From contig CM065801.1 in the NCBI GenBank assembly GCA_033398695.1, positions 2,418,001-2,482,000 on the forward strand: DNA of 64,000 nt, given 5' to 3'. This DNA is from Orobanche coerulescens (taxonomy: Eukaryota > Streptophyta > Magnoliopsida > Lamiales > Orobanchaceae). Below are positions 35,901-47,619 of this stretch, piece by piece. How positions within the stretch are numbered: the stretch's first letter is position 1; each line of letters starts with the position of its first letter. The position numbers were made by a program, and so were the translations under genes. The notes below the pieces were generated by a model. That model ran no database searches. It worked only from the letters and a program-made list of their open reading frames with translations, and was not told the origin of the DNA.

Positions 35901-37467
35901 TTCTCCCTCTCCAAACATCACCAACATCAACAGCCCGTGCATGACCACCTGACACCAAAGCCGCCCCCACCAACCCAGATGCCAGCCTCGTCACAATCAC
36001 ACCATCGACTTCATAGGAAAGTCCAAAACCATAGATCCCACCCACCCAAAAGCAAATCAAGCAAGAAACTTGATATCACCACTATCGAAGATTGACGATG
36101 AGAAGATGTGGTTAGAGAGAGGAAACATTGTCTTTTCCAGATCTGACAAAGATGCATGAAGGTGGGGCTTTTGCCAGTCTCTACAAGGCGAGCGGGCAGG
36201 GAGATGAATGAATGTAGAGAGAGAGGAAGGGGCTAGAGAGGAGAAAAACAAGAGTGAAGGAAAAAGTTCTCTAATATCACTTACCTTACTAAGAGAGACT
36301 TCTATAAATCTGTATCTTTAGATTTAAGAAAATCGCGAAGGCTCTTTAACGAAATTTACATTTGATTCTTTACTATGGTCTTATATTTTGTGTTTGATCA
36401 ATTTTAAAAATTATGTCCTTAGTAATGAACTGAAGTAAGAATCCTATTACGCTGTGACAAATAATAAAGCATTTTGGAAGAGAAGGATATTGAGTTTGGT
36501 TCTCTGTCGATTGAACTGTATTTTCATGGAAAGGCATTGTCAAGTATCTGTTGTTTTGCAAGAGGGTTTCATTTCTTTAAGCTTTCGATATTCATGCAGG
36601 TCTCCCTGTGTCACATGGGGTGCCAAATTGTAGAAGGAGTTACTGGTCTGGAGGAAGTCATTTTCCTTTACAAATTGACACCTGGTGCATGCCCCAAAAG
36701 TTATGGTGTCAATGTTGCTCGGCTAGCTGGTAAGCCAACCCTCAGTTTGTTTCAAAAGCCTTGAAAGATGTGTCGAGCTTTTAGTCAACTTTCGTTCTCC
36801 CTTCGTCCCGCTTGAAGAGTCCACTTTAACGAATGTGCATTTTTTTAAAGTCAATTTAACAATCGCACAACAACTTTTAAATCATACATTCTCGTTTATT
36901 TTTAATCTTTGTGTCCAACAAGCTACTATTCTTATTTATATTAAGAAAAAAAACTACTGTAACAAATATTATATAAATTTTATTTACAAATTAAAGTTTA
37001 ATTTTGAAAGTGGACTTGTCTATTGTGTCAAAATCATTTCTTGAAATAGGGGACGAAGATATCAACATTTTTCCATAATTACAAATAGAAAAACCCTTGA
37101 TAATTGTTTCTCTTTCACAAATTGAAAAATCTTAAGAAAGATAACATGTGCCTTTCTGTAATAAAGTGAAAACTCGGGGCTAATTTTGTTCTTTGTGCTG
37201 CTGGCATCATCATTTCCAGGGCTTCCTGATACAGTACTACAGGAGGCGGCAGCTAAGTCTCGGGAGTTTGAAAGAAATTACGGCAAGAGGTGGAGAAAGC
37301 CCAACTCCACCACTCAAATCTGGGAAGACGAGGCATCTGTGATCATCCACAACTTGGTCAAAATTGCTGCTGGTAATTATTTTGGCACAGGCACCGACAG
37401 CTGCTCGGTTGCCGACTCTTTGGCCAACCTTCAATGTAGAGCAAGGTTACTTCTAGAACAAAATTAG
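26976..37467 (+). CDS. MSH6: DNA mismatch-repair protein MSH6 (MutS homologue 6)
   Basis: 21 exons: 26976-27792, 28223-28316, 28512-28614, 28699-28752, 28857-28931, 29120-29188, 29296-29379, 29482-29676, 30408-30958, 31053-31185, 32523-32614, 32700-32878, 32952-33154, 33237-33338, 33857-34019, 34363-34649, 34723-34860, 35232-35311, 35445-35544, 36600-36729 and 37220-37467 (TAG). These total 3897 nt, 1298 residues, close to other plant MSH6. MSH6 pairs with MSH2 as MutS-alpha in the nucleus and recognises base mismatches and small loops. Visible parts: a PIP-box (Q18-x2-I-x2-FF25) for PCNA; a Tudor-like domain at about 96-146 ([24 protein letters not shown]); an acidic linker; the mismatch-binding Phe-x-Glu in MGKFYELFE; Walker [10 protein letters not shown]; Walker [13 protein letters not shown] (its first residue is interrupted by no intron); FSTHYH; and the C-terminal [15 protein letters not shown] segment. 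No disabling change was seen. Confidence 0.95.
31186..32522. other. MSH6 intron with probable organelle-derived (NUMT-like) insert
   Basis: About 31255-32235 is noticeably GC-richer and different in texture from the AT-rich introns around it. Phrases such as CTATTGCCCGCGTAAGAATA, TACGACTTGTAGTCGGAGTA and TCTCTTCCGCGGGGGTCGAT resemble plant mitochondrial intergenic DNA. No organelle gene was recognised. The call rests on composition and style only. Confidence 0.4.
34062..34180 (+). repeat. CAACAACAA / GGGGTCGGCT dispersed repeat in an MSH6 intron
   Basis: (CAA)n, then CATCTAAGCCTTAGTCCC and GATTTGGGGTCGGCTAACAT. It sits in the intron at 34020-34362 and is the same family as the copies near 5.9 kb and 26.2 kb. 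Confidence 0.65.
35545..36599. other. MSH6 intron with a GC-richer inserted block of unknown type
   Basis: About 35590-36260 contrasts with its AT-rich flanks. On the minus strand it reads as a purine/pyrimidine-biased leader (CCTCTCTAGCCCC, CTCTCTCTACATTC) followed by Gly/Val-rich frames. This could be the 5' part of a LINE or a captured gene fragment. No reverse-transcriptase motif or terminal repeat was found. Confidence 0.35.
36796..37060. mobile_element. Degenerate Stowaway-like MITE in the last MSH6 intron
   Basis: The left end CTCCCTTCGTCCCGCTTGAA and the right end TGAAATAGGGGACGAAGATA are inverted and close to Stowaway CTCCCTCCGTCCC termini. Inner GAGTCCACTTT and GAAAGTGGACTTGTC extend the inverted repeat. 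The intron is 36730-37219. Confidence 0.6.
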
Positions 37468-37911
37468 ACTCTCTCTCTCTCTCTCCCTCTACATTGGCGA
37501 AAATATTTCTTCAGTGTTTCAGTCTTGACAGACGGGGTTCGAACTCGGCATGCTATAAGGTATCATTGCCATTTAGAACTCTCCTACTTGGTAATTATTT
37601 AGTGAAAGAGAGTGTACATTTTTGTGAACTTATGCAAGCATCGAAGGTTGAAACCGTAATGTGGTCTTGATGTTAAAGAGAGAATGAATTGGGTTTTCGT
37701 GACACAATTCTGGTTGTCTCGTCACTTTCAATAGTTGAAGAAATAAATAAAAAAGATCTTTTCATTACATCTGTGAGATTTCTATATTTCCATCTGTTTG
37801 TATAATCGTATTTAACCGCGTAAGAAAAATAAACAAATAAATAAATAAATTACACGTATTAGCTACAAACAAAGGCACAAGTGAACTTGATTAGGCTTGT
37901 ATTGCATTGTT

Positions 37912-40837
37912 TCAACAATCTCCCTCATCTTCATACTCATACTCATACTCATACTCATGACTCATACCAGAAATCTGCAAAACAGAAGGCAGAATATATC
38001 CCATGCAAATTTGTGTTTTAAAAAATTAATAGATTGGGCTTTATTAAAAGAAAAAAAAAATTGGGAATTCCAAAATTACACAAATCTCCCCAAGTCTGTT
38101 TTTGTTATACCCCTTGTTTTTTTTTTTTTTTTGTAATATCTTCAAAAATTGAGGGATGTAACTGTCAAATATTTGATGAAGTATTAATAAAATAAAAATA
38201 TGATTAATCTGCGAAATTTTAACCTGGTGATGATGTCTAATGCTGTTATGTAGTGCTGCTGAAATCCGAATTAATATGTACATTGGAAGAATTATACCAC
38301 AAGCCTTGACTATAATCACCTGCACATCAATTAAAAGAAAAAAAAAAAAAAACATTTTTACATTAATGTTGACTGACTGATTAAAAAAAAATTGCAGCAC
38401 TGTAAATAGAGAGTGAACTTACAGTAAGAAGTGAAAAAGGGTAAGTCCCTTCTTCTCCAGTAACAACCGCATACAAATGTCTGATCAAAAGCAGAGCAGT
38501 CAACTGCAAAATTTATTCAAGTAGTAATCAAAAAAAATTTTACCACAGGTTTGCTTCAATTATAGCACATTCGCATTTTTGTAGTGGAAAATTTCACAAA
38601 TTAATAATGACTTAAAAAAAAAAAAAATCAAATTAACTTTTTTTTTTCTTGATCGAACTATTTTTTAATATAATAAAAAAAAAAAAAAAAAAAAACTTAC
38701 GATTAGAGCCATGGATCTGCAACAAGAAGCGCTTTTATCAGCTGCTGCTACTGCACATTCAGACTCTGTTTCAATAATATCTCTTCGATTTTCTTCTTCT
38801 TGCTCATTTCTTGGCACTTCCAAACTATCCCTATATTACAATACAATCCCACAATTCCATATTTTTAAGTAATATATTCTCTTTCTACCTTTACTAAGGG
38901 TAATAATTGCAAGAGAACCCATGAGGTTTGAGGTAATTACAATAAATCCCAGAGTTTTTCTCTAAATTACAAAAATTAGAAAGTTGAGCTTTTACCATAA
39001 AAAAAAAAAAGAATATAAACATAAAAAGAATTACCTTATGTTTATTACACTTGTGTCAATTTTCTTCTTAGGTGATGTGTACCCAGGTTCAAAATTCTGC
39101 AGTACATAATTTGAAAAGGCACTTTTCAATAATCATTATGAGCAATATTAAAGATAAACATCACCTTTTGTTTAATTAATGAATTTTTATTTAAAAAATA
39201 TAATCGCATCTCTATAAATAGGAGGGGTGATAGGGCAACATCCTGAACCACATCCCCATACACACCCCGTGCTTTATGGGTGTTGTACCGCATGCTTTAC
39301 AGATAAAATATTCATAATAATATTATAATAAAATTAATAGTAAAGCACGCGGTACAACACACATAAAGCACGAGTGTGTTTGGGGGTGTGGTTCAGGGTG
39401 TTGGCCTATCATTTCTCCTGTAAATAGATACAAAATTATGTTTAGGACACTCCAATGTGGAGTAGCATGGAATTAACCATTTTGAGAGCCTTCCAATTTA
39501 TGTATGCGATATTTATATGTATATATGATTATAAGGAGAATTTTAAGTTGCCTGTACGAATATCATATTTATATGTATATTCATTATTGGATCTGCAGCA
39601 AATAATATTCATCACGTCCTCGTGAATCCGGTGGCGAATATACATACAAATATGATAGTGAATAACTTGAAAAATTAGGGGGTGCGTAGAAAAAATTGAA
39701 AATCTAAGAAATTGAAGCAGAAATCAAAAACCAACCAAAACCAAAACGGAATGTATGTGTTTTCGACGCAAGGCTATTTTATCTTGTTTCCTTAAGGTCC
39801 CGAATTATCGAAGGGATATATTTGTAGATAAGGATATATAATAATGTCACATTGCTTGCAATAGAAAATGAAAGCACCCATATTTGGACCATTTTTTTAT
39901 TATTACTATAATATATAAGGAAACACAAACAAATCCCTTTGGAAGATACACGCGTGCACAATTCCTATTTTTCCATCAACATATATTTAGCAGCCAAAAA
40001 AAAAAAAAAGGATAAAATAAAAGGAAAGAAAATTAGAAGAAAAGAAAAAAATCTTTGGTATAAAAAGGAAGACTTTTCTAATATCAGAGGTCAGAAAGCT
40101 TGACGTTAGGTCGGTATTAAAATTATATATTTATTCATATTTGTCGATTTCAGTCTGTATATTCTTCTTGTTAGGATTGAACTGTGCGGCTTAAATCAAC
40201 AAATAAGGAAAAAAAAATGCAATTTTAGTACCGACAGACCAAGTTTTCCTCCGACGATAAGAAAATACATTAGTATAATTATATTTGTTCAATTTGTCGA
40301 TTTCAGTTTGTATATTCTTCTTGTTAGAATTAAACTCTGCGAATTGAAATAGATAGATATGAGAAAAATATGTACTTTTAGTACGACCTAACGCAAGGTC
40401 AAGTTTTCTGGCCGTTTGAATCAGGAAAACAGGTGATAATGAACAACAAAAATAAAAATAACTAATTAAATTTTTTATTTATCAAAATCTGGAATTTACA
40501 CACACACACACCTGTAAGCAAATTTCACAAGTTGTGTTGCCCTTTTCGTTGCACCATCTCTGTACGCAATCTCTGTGCGCAAACTAAAAATTAAAAAAAA
40601 AAAAAAAAAAAAAAACGATCTAATGAAAATCTGACAGAAATAATAAGAAGAAAACATAAGACAATTTATTTTGAAAAAAAAAAAATTAATTACCTGGACA
40701 GTCCCGGAACAAGCACAAGGGGCCTCCAAGCTTCTACAGCTTTCATCAAAGTACTCTTGTTCATGGCATATTCTGCATATTGATATGTCAGGAGATGATG
40801 ATATCAAATCATCTATGTATAACACTATTTCACTCAT
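37912..40837 (-). CDS. RING-CH (RINGv) E3 ubiquitin ligase, membrane-anchored plant type
   Basis: Exons on the minus strand: 40837-40694, 40583-40512, 39096-39035, 38830-38701, 38503-38423, 38319-38224 and 37974-37912 (TGA); 648 nt, 215 residues, all GT-AG. An N-terminal C4HC3 RING-CH domain spans about residues 21-72: [33 protein letters not shown]. The plant-typical FEPGYTSP segment follows. Two hydrophobic segments, around [12 protein letters not shown] and [16 protein letters not shown], are probable transmembrane helices, and the tail is acidic with a Glu-Tyr run. Relatives are MARCH-like ligases that use the RING-CH to recruit E2 enzymes at endomembranes; the substrate is unknown. I chose the ATG opening [10 protein letters not shown]. 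The upstream frame reaches a possible acceptor near 40878, so an extra 5' exon is possible. It is convergent with MSH6. Confidence 0.9.
37936..37960. repeat. In-frame hexanucleotide repeat in the RING-CH C-terminus
   Basis: Four tandem CATACT/CTCATA units encode alternating Glu-Tyr on the minus strand near the C-terminus, a potential coding length polymorphism. Confidence 0.75.
39215..39422. mobile_element. Palindromic MITE (GGGTGTGGTTC family), copy 1
   Basis: Left GGAGGGGTGATAGGGCAACA and right TGTTGGCCTATCATTTCTCC are inverted, continuing inward through CCTGAACCACA/TGTGGTTCAGG and GTACCGCATGCTTTACAG/GTAAAGCACGCGGTAC, so almost the whole 200 bp folds back. The flanks TATAAATA and TGTAAATA may be an 8-bp duplication with one change. 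It lies in the intron of the RING-CH gene between 39097 and 40511. Confidence 0.75.
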
Positions 40838-40899
40838 CTCTTCTTCTTCTCCTCCTTCTGGTTTTCCTTTCAAGTTTCTGAAAAAAAAAAAGTTATAAA

Positions 40900-41420
40900 T
40901 ATATTTTTCAGGCTGTTTTTTTCAGTTACAAATGGAGGAGGGAGTTATTGTTTCTCTCTTTGCCTCTTTTTTAATTCTTATATTGTAGCATAAAGGCGAA
41001 ATCCCTCGCCCCAGGGTTCCCACCCCCGACCCGACAGGGATTGGTGGAGGAATTAAATCATGGTGACTCAACGGCCCACTAGGTGGGAGGAACAGTGCAT
41101 GGTGCCCACAAGGAGCTATCCCCACATTGGAGGGATAAAACTCTCACACTGCGGGTTTTTTTTTTTAATTCTTTTTTAATTCTTTTTCACAAAAGACACA
41201 TGAAGAGCTGAAATTCCAAGAATAGCCCTTAATACATAATTACTATATAAAATATCGAAATATTAATGTTTATCTATCTATATGCAAGCTAACACGTCTC
41301 AATTGGATGATAATATTGTTCGTGGTAAAGGAATACAAGTCTCAAACCCCACTGATACCATTAGATCGTGTGTGTGAGTAAAAGAAAATATAAAATAAAA
41401 TTATAGTTAACACAGGTGCA
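40900..41420. other. 5' flank of the RING-CH gene with an unclassified GC-rich repeat
   Basis: About 40995-41165 is a compact GC-rich block (CCCTCGCCCCAGGGTTCCCA, GGCCCACTAGGTGGGAGG, ACTCTCACACTGCGGG) ending in a T-run. It looks retroposed on the minus strand, but the family was not recognised. The rest is AT-rich. Confidence 0.4.
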
Positions 41421-41422
41421 GG

Positions 41423-41963
41423 TAGATTTGGTAATTCGTTCGTGTGTGTTTTTCGTGTCGTGCATTTTTGTATTTCGTGTACCAAAAGTCCAAACCACAT
41501 CTGGCACTAAATGAATTCACGCTACGTGTCGTGTCACAGACGCAAATTCGTGTCGTTTCGTGTCAGACACATAATATAAAATAAATATTTAAATATTATA
41601 AAAAATAATAATTTTAATAATATAATATTATTTTTATAGGTTTTAGTAGACGAATAGCAACGAAAATACGAATGTTTACACGAAAAATTATGAAAGTTCA
41701 CATTATATTTTAAAATTTTAAAATTTAGTATAGTCAAAATTCATAAAAATATATATATTTATTAAATTAAATATAAAATGTTATATTTATTTATTTATTT
41801 TATTTCGTGTACCTCGTGTCGTGTCGTGTATCCAAAGGGTAAACACAAAACCGACACTAAATCTCGACTGTGTGCTTTCGTGTTCGTGTATTTTCATGTC
41901 GTGTACTCAAAACGCAAACCCAAACACTAAATTTCCGTGTCGTGTGGTAAATTGCCGGGTCTA
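41423..41963. mobile_element. hAT-type MITE with CGTGTCGTG subterminal repeats
   Basis: The left end TAGATTTGGTAATTCG and the inverted right end TAGACCCGGCAATTTACC match the hAT pattern. An exact 8-bp duplication GGTGCAGG flanks it at 41415-41422 and 41964-41971. Both subterminal regions are packed with TTCGTGTCGTG-like repeats. It is 541 bp with no transposase. Confidence 0.85.
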
Positions 41964-42465
41964 GGTGCAGGGGTGGAGGGAGGGGGTCCAAGGGATCCAC
42001 GGACTCCTCTGATGGATAGAAATTTTCCTATAAAATATAAGAAGCTATATATATAATTATCCGATTTTTATAATTTTTATAATTCTGCATCCTCCTCAAT
42101 AAATATTCTAATTCCGTCATGACACAGCCACCGTGTGTAATTTGTGAGAACCTTGACTAGTTTTAAAGACAATTATTTAGCCTTGTTGGTGGATTAATTG
42201 CACTTCCCTCCCCACCCAAAAGCCAATTTGGCTTTGACAGTTGGCGGCACCACAGAAAAAATCTCATTCTAGATATAATGACAATTAGTTCTCAATCCAT
42301 TTACAGATGTAAATTGTTTGATTTTTATCAATATTAATTTTATATTATCAATATAAAAAAGTCTTGGAATTTGTAAGTTCTCACTTATTCTCAATGACTA
42401 GAGATATTAAAAGGGGCGTCGGTGGAATAAGTCAGTTAAAAAAGTTTACCCAACACAATATTGAG

Positions 42466-42891
42466 AAGGGTCGGTGGTCTAGTGGTAGGACGCCTACTCC
42501 CAAGACACTCCATTGGGAGAGGTCTTGAGTTCTAATCCCACCAAGGAGGTGAAAGAGGAAGTTTTTATCTTTATGATCCTCTAGCTCCCCGGGCTAGCTC
42601 GAGCGACCGCTAATCAATGTTTAATCTCGCGTCAAGCGGCAGTGTGGGAGTATTTTCTTGCTGGGAACCTGGAGTCTTGTGCCAATCGATGCATTCTCAG
42701 AAAGCTGTCTTTGGGAACCCGAGGCTATTAATCGATTAAGAGCTCTCGTGCGCAGATACGTAGAAAGACACCGGAACTCCAATTGCTCGAGCGACTCGCG
42801 ATTTACTTCTCTCAATGGGTTAGGAGTGGGTTCATTGAGGGACTAGGATTAGTCCGGCTAAGCTGGGATCACCTAGTTATCAAAAAAAAAA
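42466..42891 (+). repeat. tRNA-derived SINE
   Basis: A pol III A box TGGTCTAGTGG (42475-42485) fits TRGYNNANNGG. A B-box-like GAGTTCTAATCC lies about 42 nt further (42527-42538), followed by CCACCAAGG, a body of about 300 bp and a terminal A-run after TAGTTATC. The arrangement is tRNA-like head, unrelated body and A tail. At about 425 bp it is long for a plant SINE. Flanking duplications were not resolved. Confidence 0.75.
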
Positions 42892-44022
42892 GGCCGTCGG
42901 TCTACGGATTAATCCGTTTAAATTGAAAAAAACGATTAAGTCCTAATTTTTTTATTCAATCTAAATTTCAATTTTTTAACCTGGACTATTTAGTTCGAAG
43001 CTCATTAAATTTAACCCGTATGTTAATCGAATTAGCCTGCTAGTCGCTAACTATTAATAAAAATATAGTTTTAATATCTTATATTTATTTTTATTATTCT
43101 TTATAATAAAATAAAATTAATTTTACTCATTTTTAATGGATATATATTGATCGACATTACGTTATGTTTAAATTTAAATACTATATTAAATTTTATAATT
43201 TTGTTGTTATGAAAATATAAGTTGTTTTCTTCTTATTTTGTTTGAATATATAATGTTTATTATTATTATTATAATATTATTTTAGAATATATAAATTGGA
43301 ATTTTAAAATTTCATAACTCTTTTAATGAAATTTGGTTAAAAATATGTGCAACTATTTTAATGCATATTTTGAATTCAAATGTTAGTTCGAAAAGTTGAA
43401 TATATTTTTATGTATTTAAAACTTTAGATATAAAAATACACTTCTAAGACTTTTTATATATAGCCTAATTGGTTTGTAGCCCTAAAGCGGTTAAGGTTAG
43501 TTTCACATATTGTCAATTCATTTAAATTTTGATTTTTCTTGGTCCGAATCGTTTAATCCAAAACCCGTTAGGGAGCTGAGGCTCGCTTAAATGTTGTGAT
43601 TTGTGAACTCTTTGGTACGTTTGAATGAGGGGTTAATGGTGGATTATCCGTTTTATAAAATGAACTATTCACTTTTTTGTGAAAATTAAATAGATAGATT
43701 ATCCTCCTATGTTTTCTAGAAATAGGTCGATTATCCTTCTATAAATTAAATAGCACATTAACTCCCTGTATTCTCAAAAAGTTGCAGATTGACACCATTG
43801 TATTTTGTATAGACGTTGCAAATCACCCTCTTGTGCACAATATGATTGAGGACATGATGTATTTTTTTGAAAATATAGAAGGATAATCTGCTTTTTTTAA
43901 TTTACACTATCGATCTATTTTTTAATATACAAAAAAAATAATTAGTTCATTTAATTTACATAAAATTTAAATAGCCCATTTTCTATAAAAGACGAGGATA
44001 ATCTGACAACCTTGAAAGTGAG
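42892..44022. other. AT-rich repeat-derived intergenic DNA
   Basis: No credible coding frame. Phrases such as GATTATCC and AAATAGATAGATTATCC recur in this stretch and again near 48940-49000, indicating a diverged dispersed repeat. Nothing else is recognised. Confidence 0.4.
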
Positions 44023-44030
44023 GCGCATGA

Positions 44031-45244
44031 GAGTTATTTACCAAAGGGGTGTAGTTTTAAAATATATTTACCATATAGGTGTACTTTCAAACATATTTAC
44101 CAAATAAGTGTATTTTTCTATTTAAGTGGGTTTTTATTATTATTTTACTTTTTTTTAAAATTATTATTTTTTCTGCTTTTTTTTAACTGTTTTTTTACTG
44201 CTTTTTTAAACTGTTTTTTTTTTAAGAAAAAAAATATCTGTAATATTAATATTAAAAGCCGGAAGTTCTTATTTAAAATTCGTAAATAAAAAAATGAAAA
44301 AATAATTAAAATTTACTTGTAAACTGTTTTAATAAAAAAAACTGGAATATTATTCTACATAAAAAAATAAAACTTTGAATAATTTTTTTAAATATAGATT
44401 TTTTTTAAAACCTGCTAGTTGTATTTTTCATAAAAAAAATATGTTCTTAAAAAAATCTAAAAATCTAATAAAATGATTAAGGTTTAAATAAAAATCTACA
44501 ATATTATAGTAAAAAATATTATTTCTATTTTTGAATTTTGAATTTTCCTAGTAAATGGAAATCTATTTTTTATTTAAAATAATATTGGAAATTTTTAATA
44601 AAAAGGGAAAATCCTAGAAAATAAATATTTAATTATCTGAAAAATTATTAAAAGTAAAAATTATAAATATTTAAATATTTAAATTTTCAATCTTATTTTA
44701 AATAAAAAAATAGATTTTCATTTACTAGAAAAATTCAAAATTCAAAAATAGAAATAACATTTTTTACTTTACTACAATAGATTTTTAGTTAAACCTTAAT
44801 CTGTCTTTTTTTAGATTTTTAGATTTTTTTTAAGAACATAACAATTTTTTTATGAAAAATACAACTAGCAGGTTTTAAAAAATCTATATTTAAAAAAATT
44901 ATTCAACTTTTTATTTCTTTATGTAGAATAATATTCCAGTTTTTTTATTAAAACAGTTTACAAATAAATTCTAAAATCCTTTTTTCAATTTTTTTATTTA
45001 TGAATTTTAAATAAGAACTTCTGGCTTTTAATATTAATATTACATATATTTTTTTTTTAAATAGTTATAAAAAAAGGAGTAAAAAAATAGTTAAAAAAAG
45101 CAGAAAAAATAATGATTTTAAAAAAATAAAAAAACAATAAAAAACCACTTAAATAGAAAACTACACCTATTTAGTAAATACGTTTGAAAGTACACTTATA
45201 TAGTAAATATGTTTTAAAACTACACCCCTTTAGTAAATAATTCC
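44031..45244. mobile_element. 1.2 kb fold-back element with near-complete inverted arms
   Basis: The left arm begins TTATTTACCAAAGGGGTGTAG and the inverted right arm TTATTTACTAAAGGGGTGTAG. The two arms of about 600 bp match continuously through GTACTTTCAAAC, CTATTTAAGTGG, AAAAGCCGGAAGTTC and AAACCTGCTAGTTGT, meeting near 44640. The flanks GCGCATGA (44023-44030) and GCGTATGA (45245-45252) look like an 8-bp duplication with one change. It is non-coding. A truncated second copy lies at about 59640-59977. Confidence 0.85.
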
Positions 45245-45252
45245 GCGTATGA

Positions 45253-46233
45253 TGGCCAATAAGTAACGGCTTCCTGGCTATGTATTTCAACAGACTGGTT
45301 TTTTATCTACGACTAAAACGTTCATTATTCTTTTATCAAAAAAAAAAGGACGTTCATTAGTCTTAAACAAAATGTTCATTTTTATTTTCTAATGAATATT
45401 CAACATAATTAGATATCTATTGAATGCTAATTAGCATTATTTTATATACTATTATATCTGTTAATGTCTATATTGATTCACAAATCCATTTGAATAAATA
45501 CATAATTTGGATAATATATCCATACACGTAGACATCTATTCATATACATATCATTCTATGATTAATCTTGTCGGGTGGTGGCATCAATTAAATGTTTGTC
45601 TCGTCGTTGTCGTGACAACTGGTGTCGACTCTATGGACAGGACTTTCGTCATCTTGCTGCATTGACACATACTATTTTGCGTCTATTGTTGGATCAGATC
45701 GTGGCTTTTTGGACGAGGTTGTTGTTCTTCAGATGTGATTGTGAAATGAGCGATCAGATCGTCTTGTTCAATCTGATGGACTTTCACATTGAAGTGTCGT
45801 GGGACTAAATATCCAAATCGAATAATATTCAGATGAACTTCTTTTCGATTCGTCCATATATCGATCTATGGATGATATGATGTTTATATGCGCCACGTTA
45901 GGTCAGTCACCATTACTATATATTAAGCACCAGTAATATATATTAAGCACGTACAATTTATTTCATGAACCTGAATTTATGATGTATTACAACAAAAATA
46001 TATATAAACAAAATAAATAAAACAACATAATTACTCGTTTTACAAAATGTCTCACACGTGTTCATATCGCATCAATGTATTCAAATCCACACTATAACAA
46101 AATCTTTAACAATGAGTATATATATATATATATACTTCATGGAGTATATAAAAAAATAATTCATCGGCGGTCGGCGCCGGCCAAATTTGATGCCCAAAAA
46201 TGTCATGGGCCGACTTTGAGGCCCAGAAAGTTC
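45253..46233. other. Intergenic DNA, no gene recognised
   Basis: AT-rich. One 77-codon frame at 45575-45808 has no recognisable motif. A short (TA)n run occurs near 46116-46131. Confidence 0.4.
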
Positions 46234-46241
46234 ATTCTTGG

Positions 46242-46913
46242 TGGGGGTGGCACAAAAAATCAAAATTCCGATCCCGTCCCGGTCCCGTCCCAAAATTACC
46301 CGAAATGGGACGGGATCCAAATTTAAAAATACTAAGCCCGTCCCGTTCCGTCCCATTAGAATAACTACGGGTCGGGACACGGGACAAAAAATCTGAGGCC
46401 CGTAAGGCCCGTCCCGTCCCGCTTAGTTTGTAATCCTTTTTAAAACCATATATTTTTATTATTTATAACCCTTTTTAATTAATTTTAACAATAAACTATT
46501 TTTATTTTTTACTATCTGTATATTATAATTATACACAAACCTAATCAACCGATATAAAGTTAGTAACTGATGTTTTTTGAACAAAAAAAATAGATATGTT
46601 GTATTCAATGTTAATAATTGATATTTTAAAAGTTTAATTTAGGCTATTAAATTAGTTTGTTAGATATTTTTTCCGAATTTAGATGTATAAAATCATAGAT
46701 TTTCTTACTTTTTTCTAATTTATATTATGAACTTTTTTATACGGGACTAAACCCGTCCCGTCCCGTTCCGTCCCGTCCCAACCGGGATTAGGCCAGTGCG
46801 GGATGAAATTATGAAATCACCAATCCCATCCCGTCCCGTCCCGCTTGTTATTACACGGGACGGGACGTGGGATGACCCCAGGCCCGTCCCATCCCGTCCC
46901 ATGCCCACCCCTA
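46242..46913. mobile_element. hAT-type MITE with CCCGTCCCGT subterminal repeats
   Basis: The left end TGGGGGTGGCA and the right end TGCCCACCCCTA are inverted. The flanks ATTCTTGG (46234-46241) and ATTCTTGC (46914-46921) form an 8-bp duplication with one change. Dense CCCGTCCCGTCCC repeats occupy both ends and the centre is AT-rich. It is 672 bp and non-coding. Confidence 0.8.
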
Positions 46914-46921
46914 ATTCTTGC

Positions 46922-47600
46922 TGTCATTTTTTTTATATTTCAATTTCTAGGCTTACACTAAACTATTATCGAAGGCAATATTTCCGTTTTCTCATTACTG
47001 TCACTTAGGTAAATTGAATTGATCAGTGTCTTGTCGAATTCTGTTGACGTATAATCAGATCCTCCTCCAAGTAAAGAGAACATGAAATCCTTCCCCTGAA
47101 TCGAACCCACACGAATGATATTCAATATGAAGTCCTGTCAAAGACTTATGGGGGGTATTCAATTGAGACTTCAAATGACTTTTAAAGACTTTTATAAAAT
47201 TTGATGGATTTGAAAAAGTTTGGGTGTATTTAATTGAGACTTTTAAAAGTCAATTAATTTTTTCTGATATTCAATATAGAATTTAATGGAGTTCTTAAAA
47301 GTCCATTAAAGTCATGAGGTATTAAATGAAAACTTTTATAAATCTTACAAAATTATGAGGTATTCAAATTTATTTTGGATTTTAAGGATTTTAATGGAAT
47401 CATTTAGGTACTCATCCTTAAGCACAAGGTACAAACATAATTTGTCTTTTAAAATCTTTCCTACACCCCTAAGATTTTGATGGATTTGTATTCGTCACCA
47501 TCACCCACCATCACCGACGCAACCGCCTCCACCACAACCGCCTCCCCACCACCATTGCCACTGTCCTATCCCACCACCAACACCATTTCTGCTGTCACCC
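46922..47600. other. Intergenic DNA, no gene recognised
   Basis: About 47155-47405 contains short internal repeats (ATTCAATTGAGACTT, GACTTTTAAAAGTC, GGTATTCAA) resembling a decayed inverted-repeat element. About 47500-47620 is a (CACCAC)-like low-complexity stretch. Confidence 0.4.
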
Positions 47601-47619
47601 CGTTGCCATTACCACCATA

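Noticed and set aside
42471..42545. Possible tRNA gene
   Set aside because: A and B boxes are present but no acceptor stem closes and an unrelated body with an A tail follows, so it is a SINE head.
45575..45808. 77-codon plus-strand frame
   Set aside because: No recognisable motif, no splice context and surrounded by repeats.
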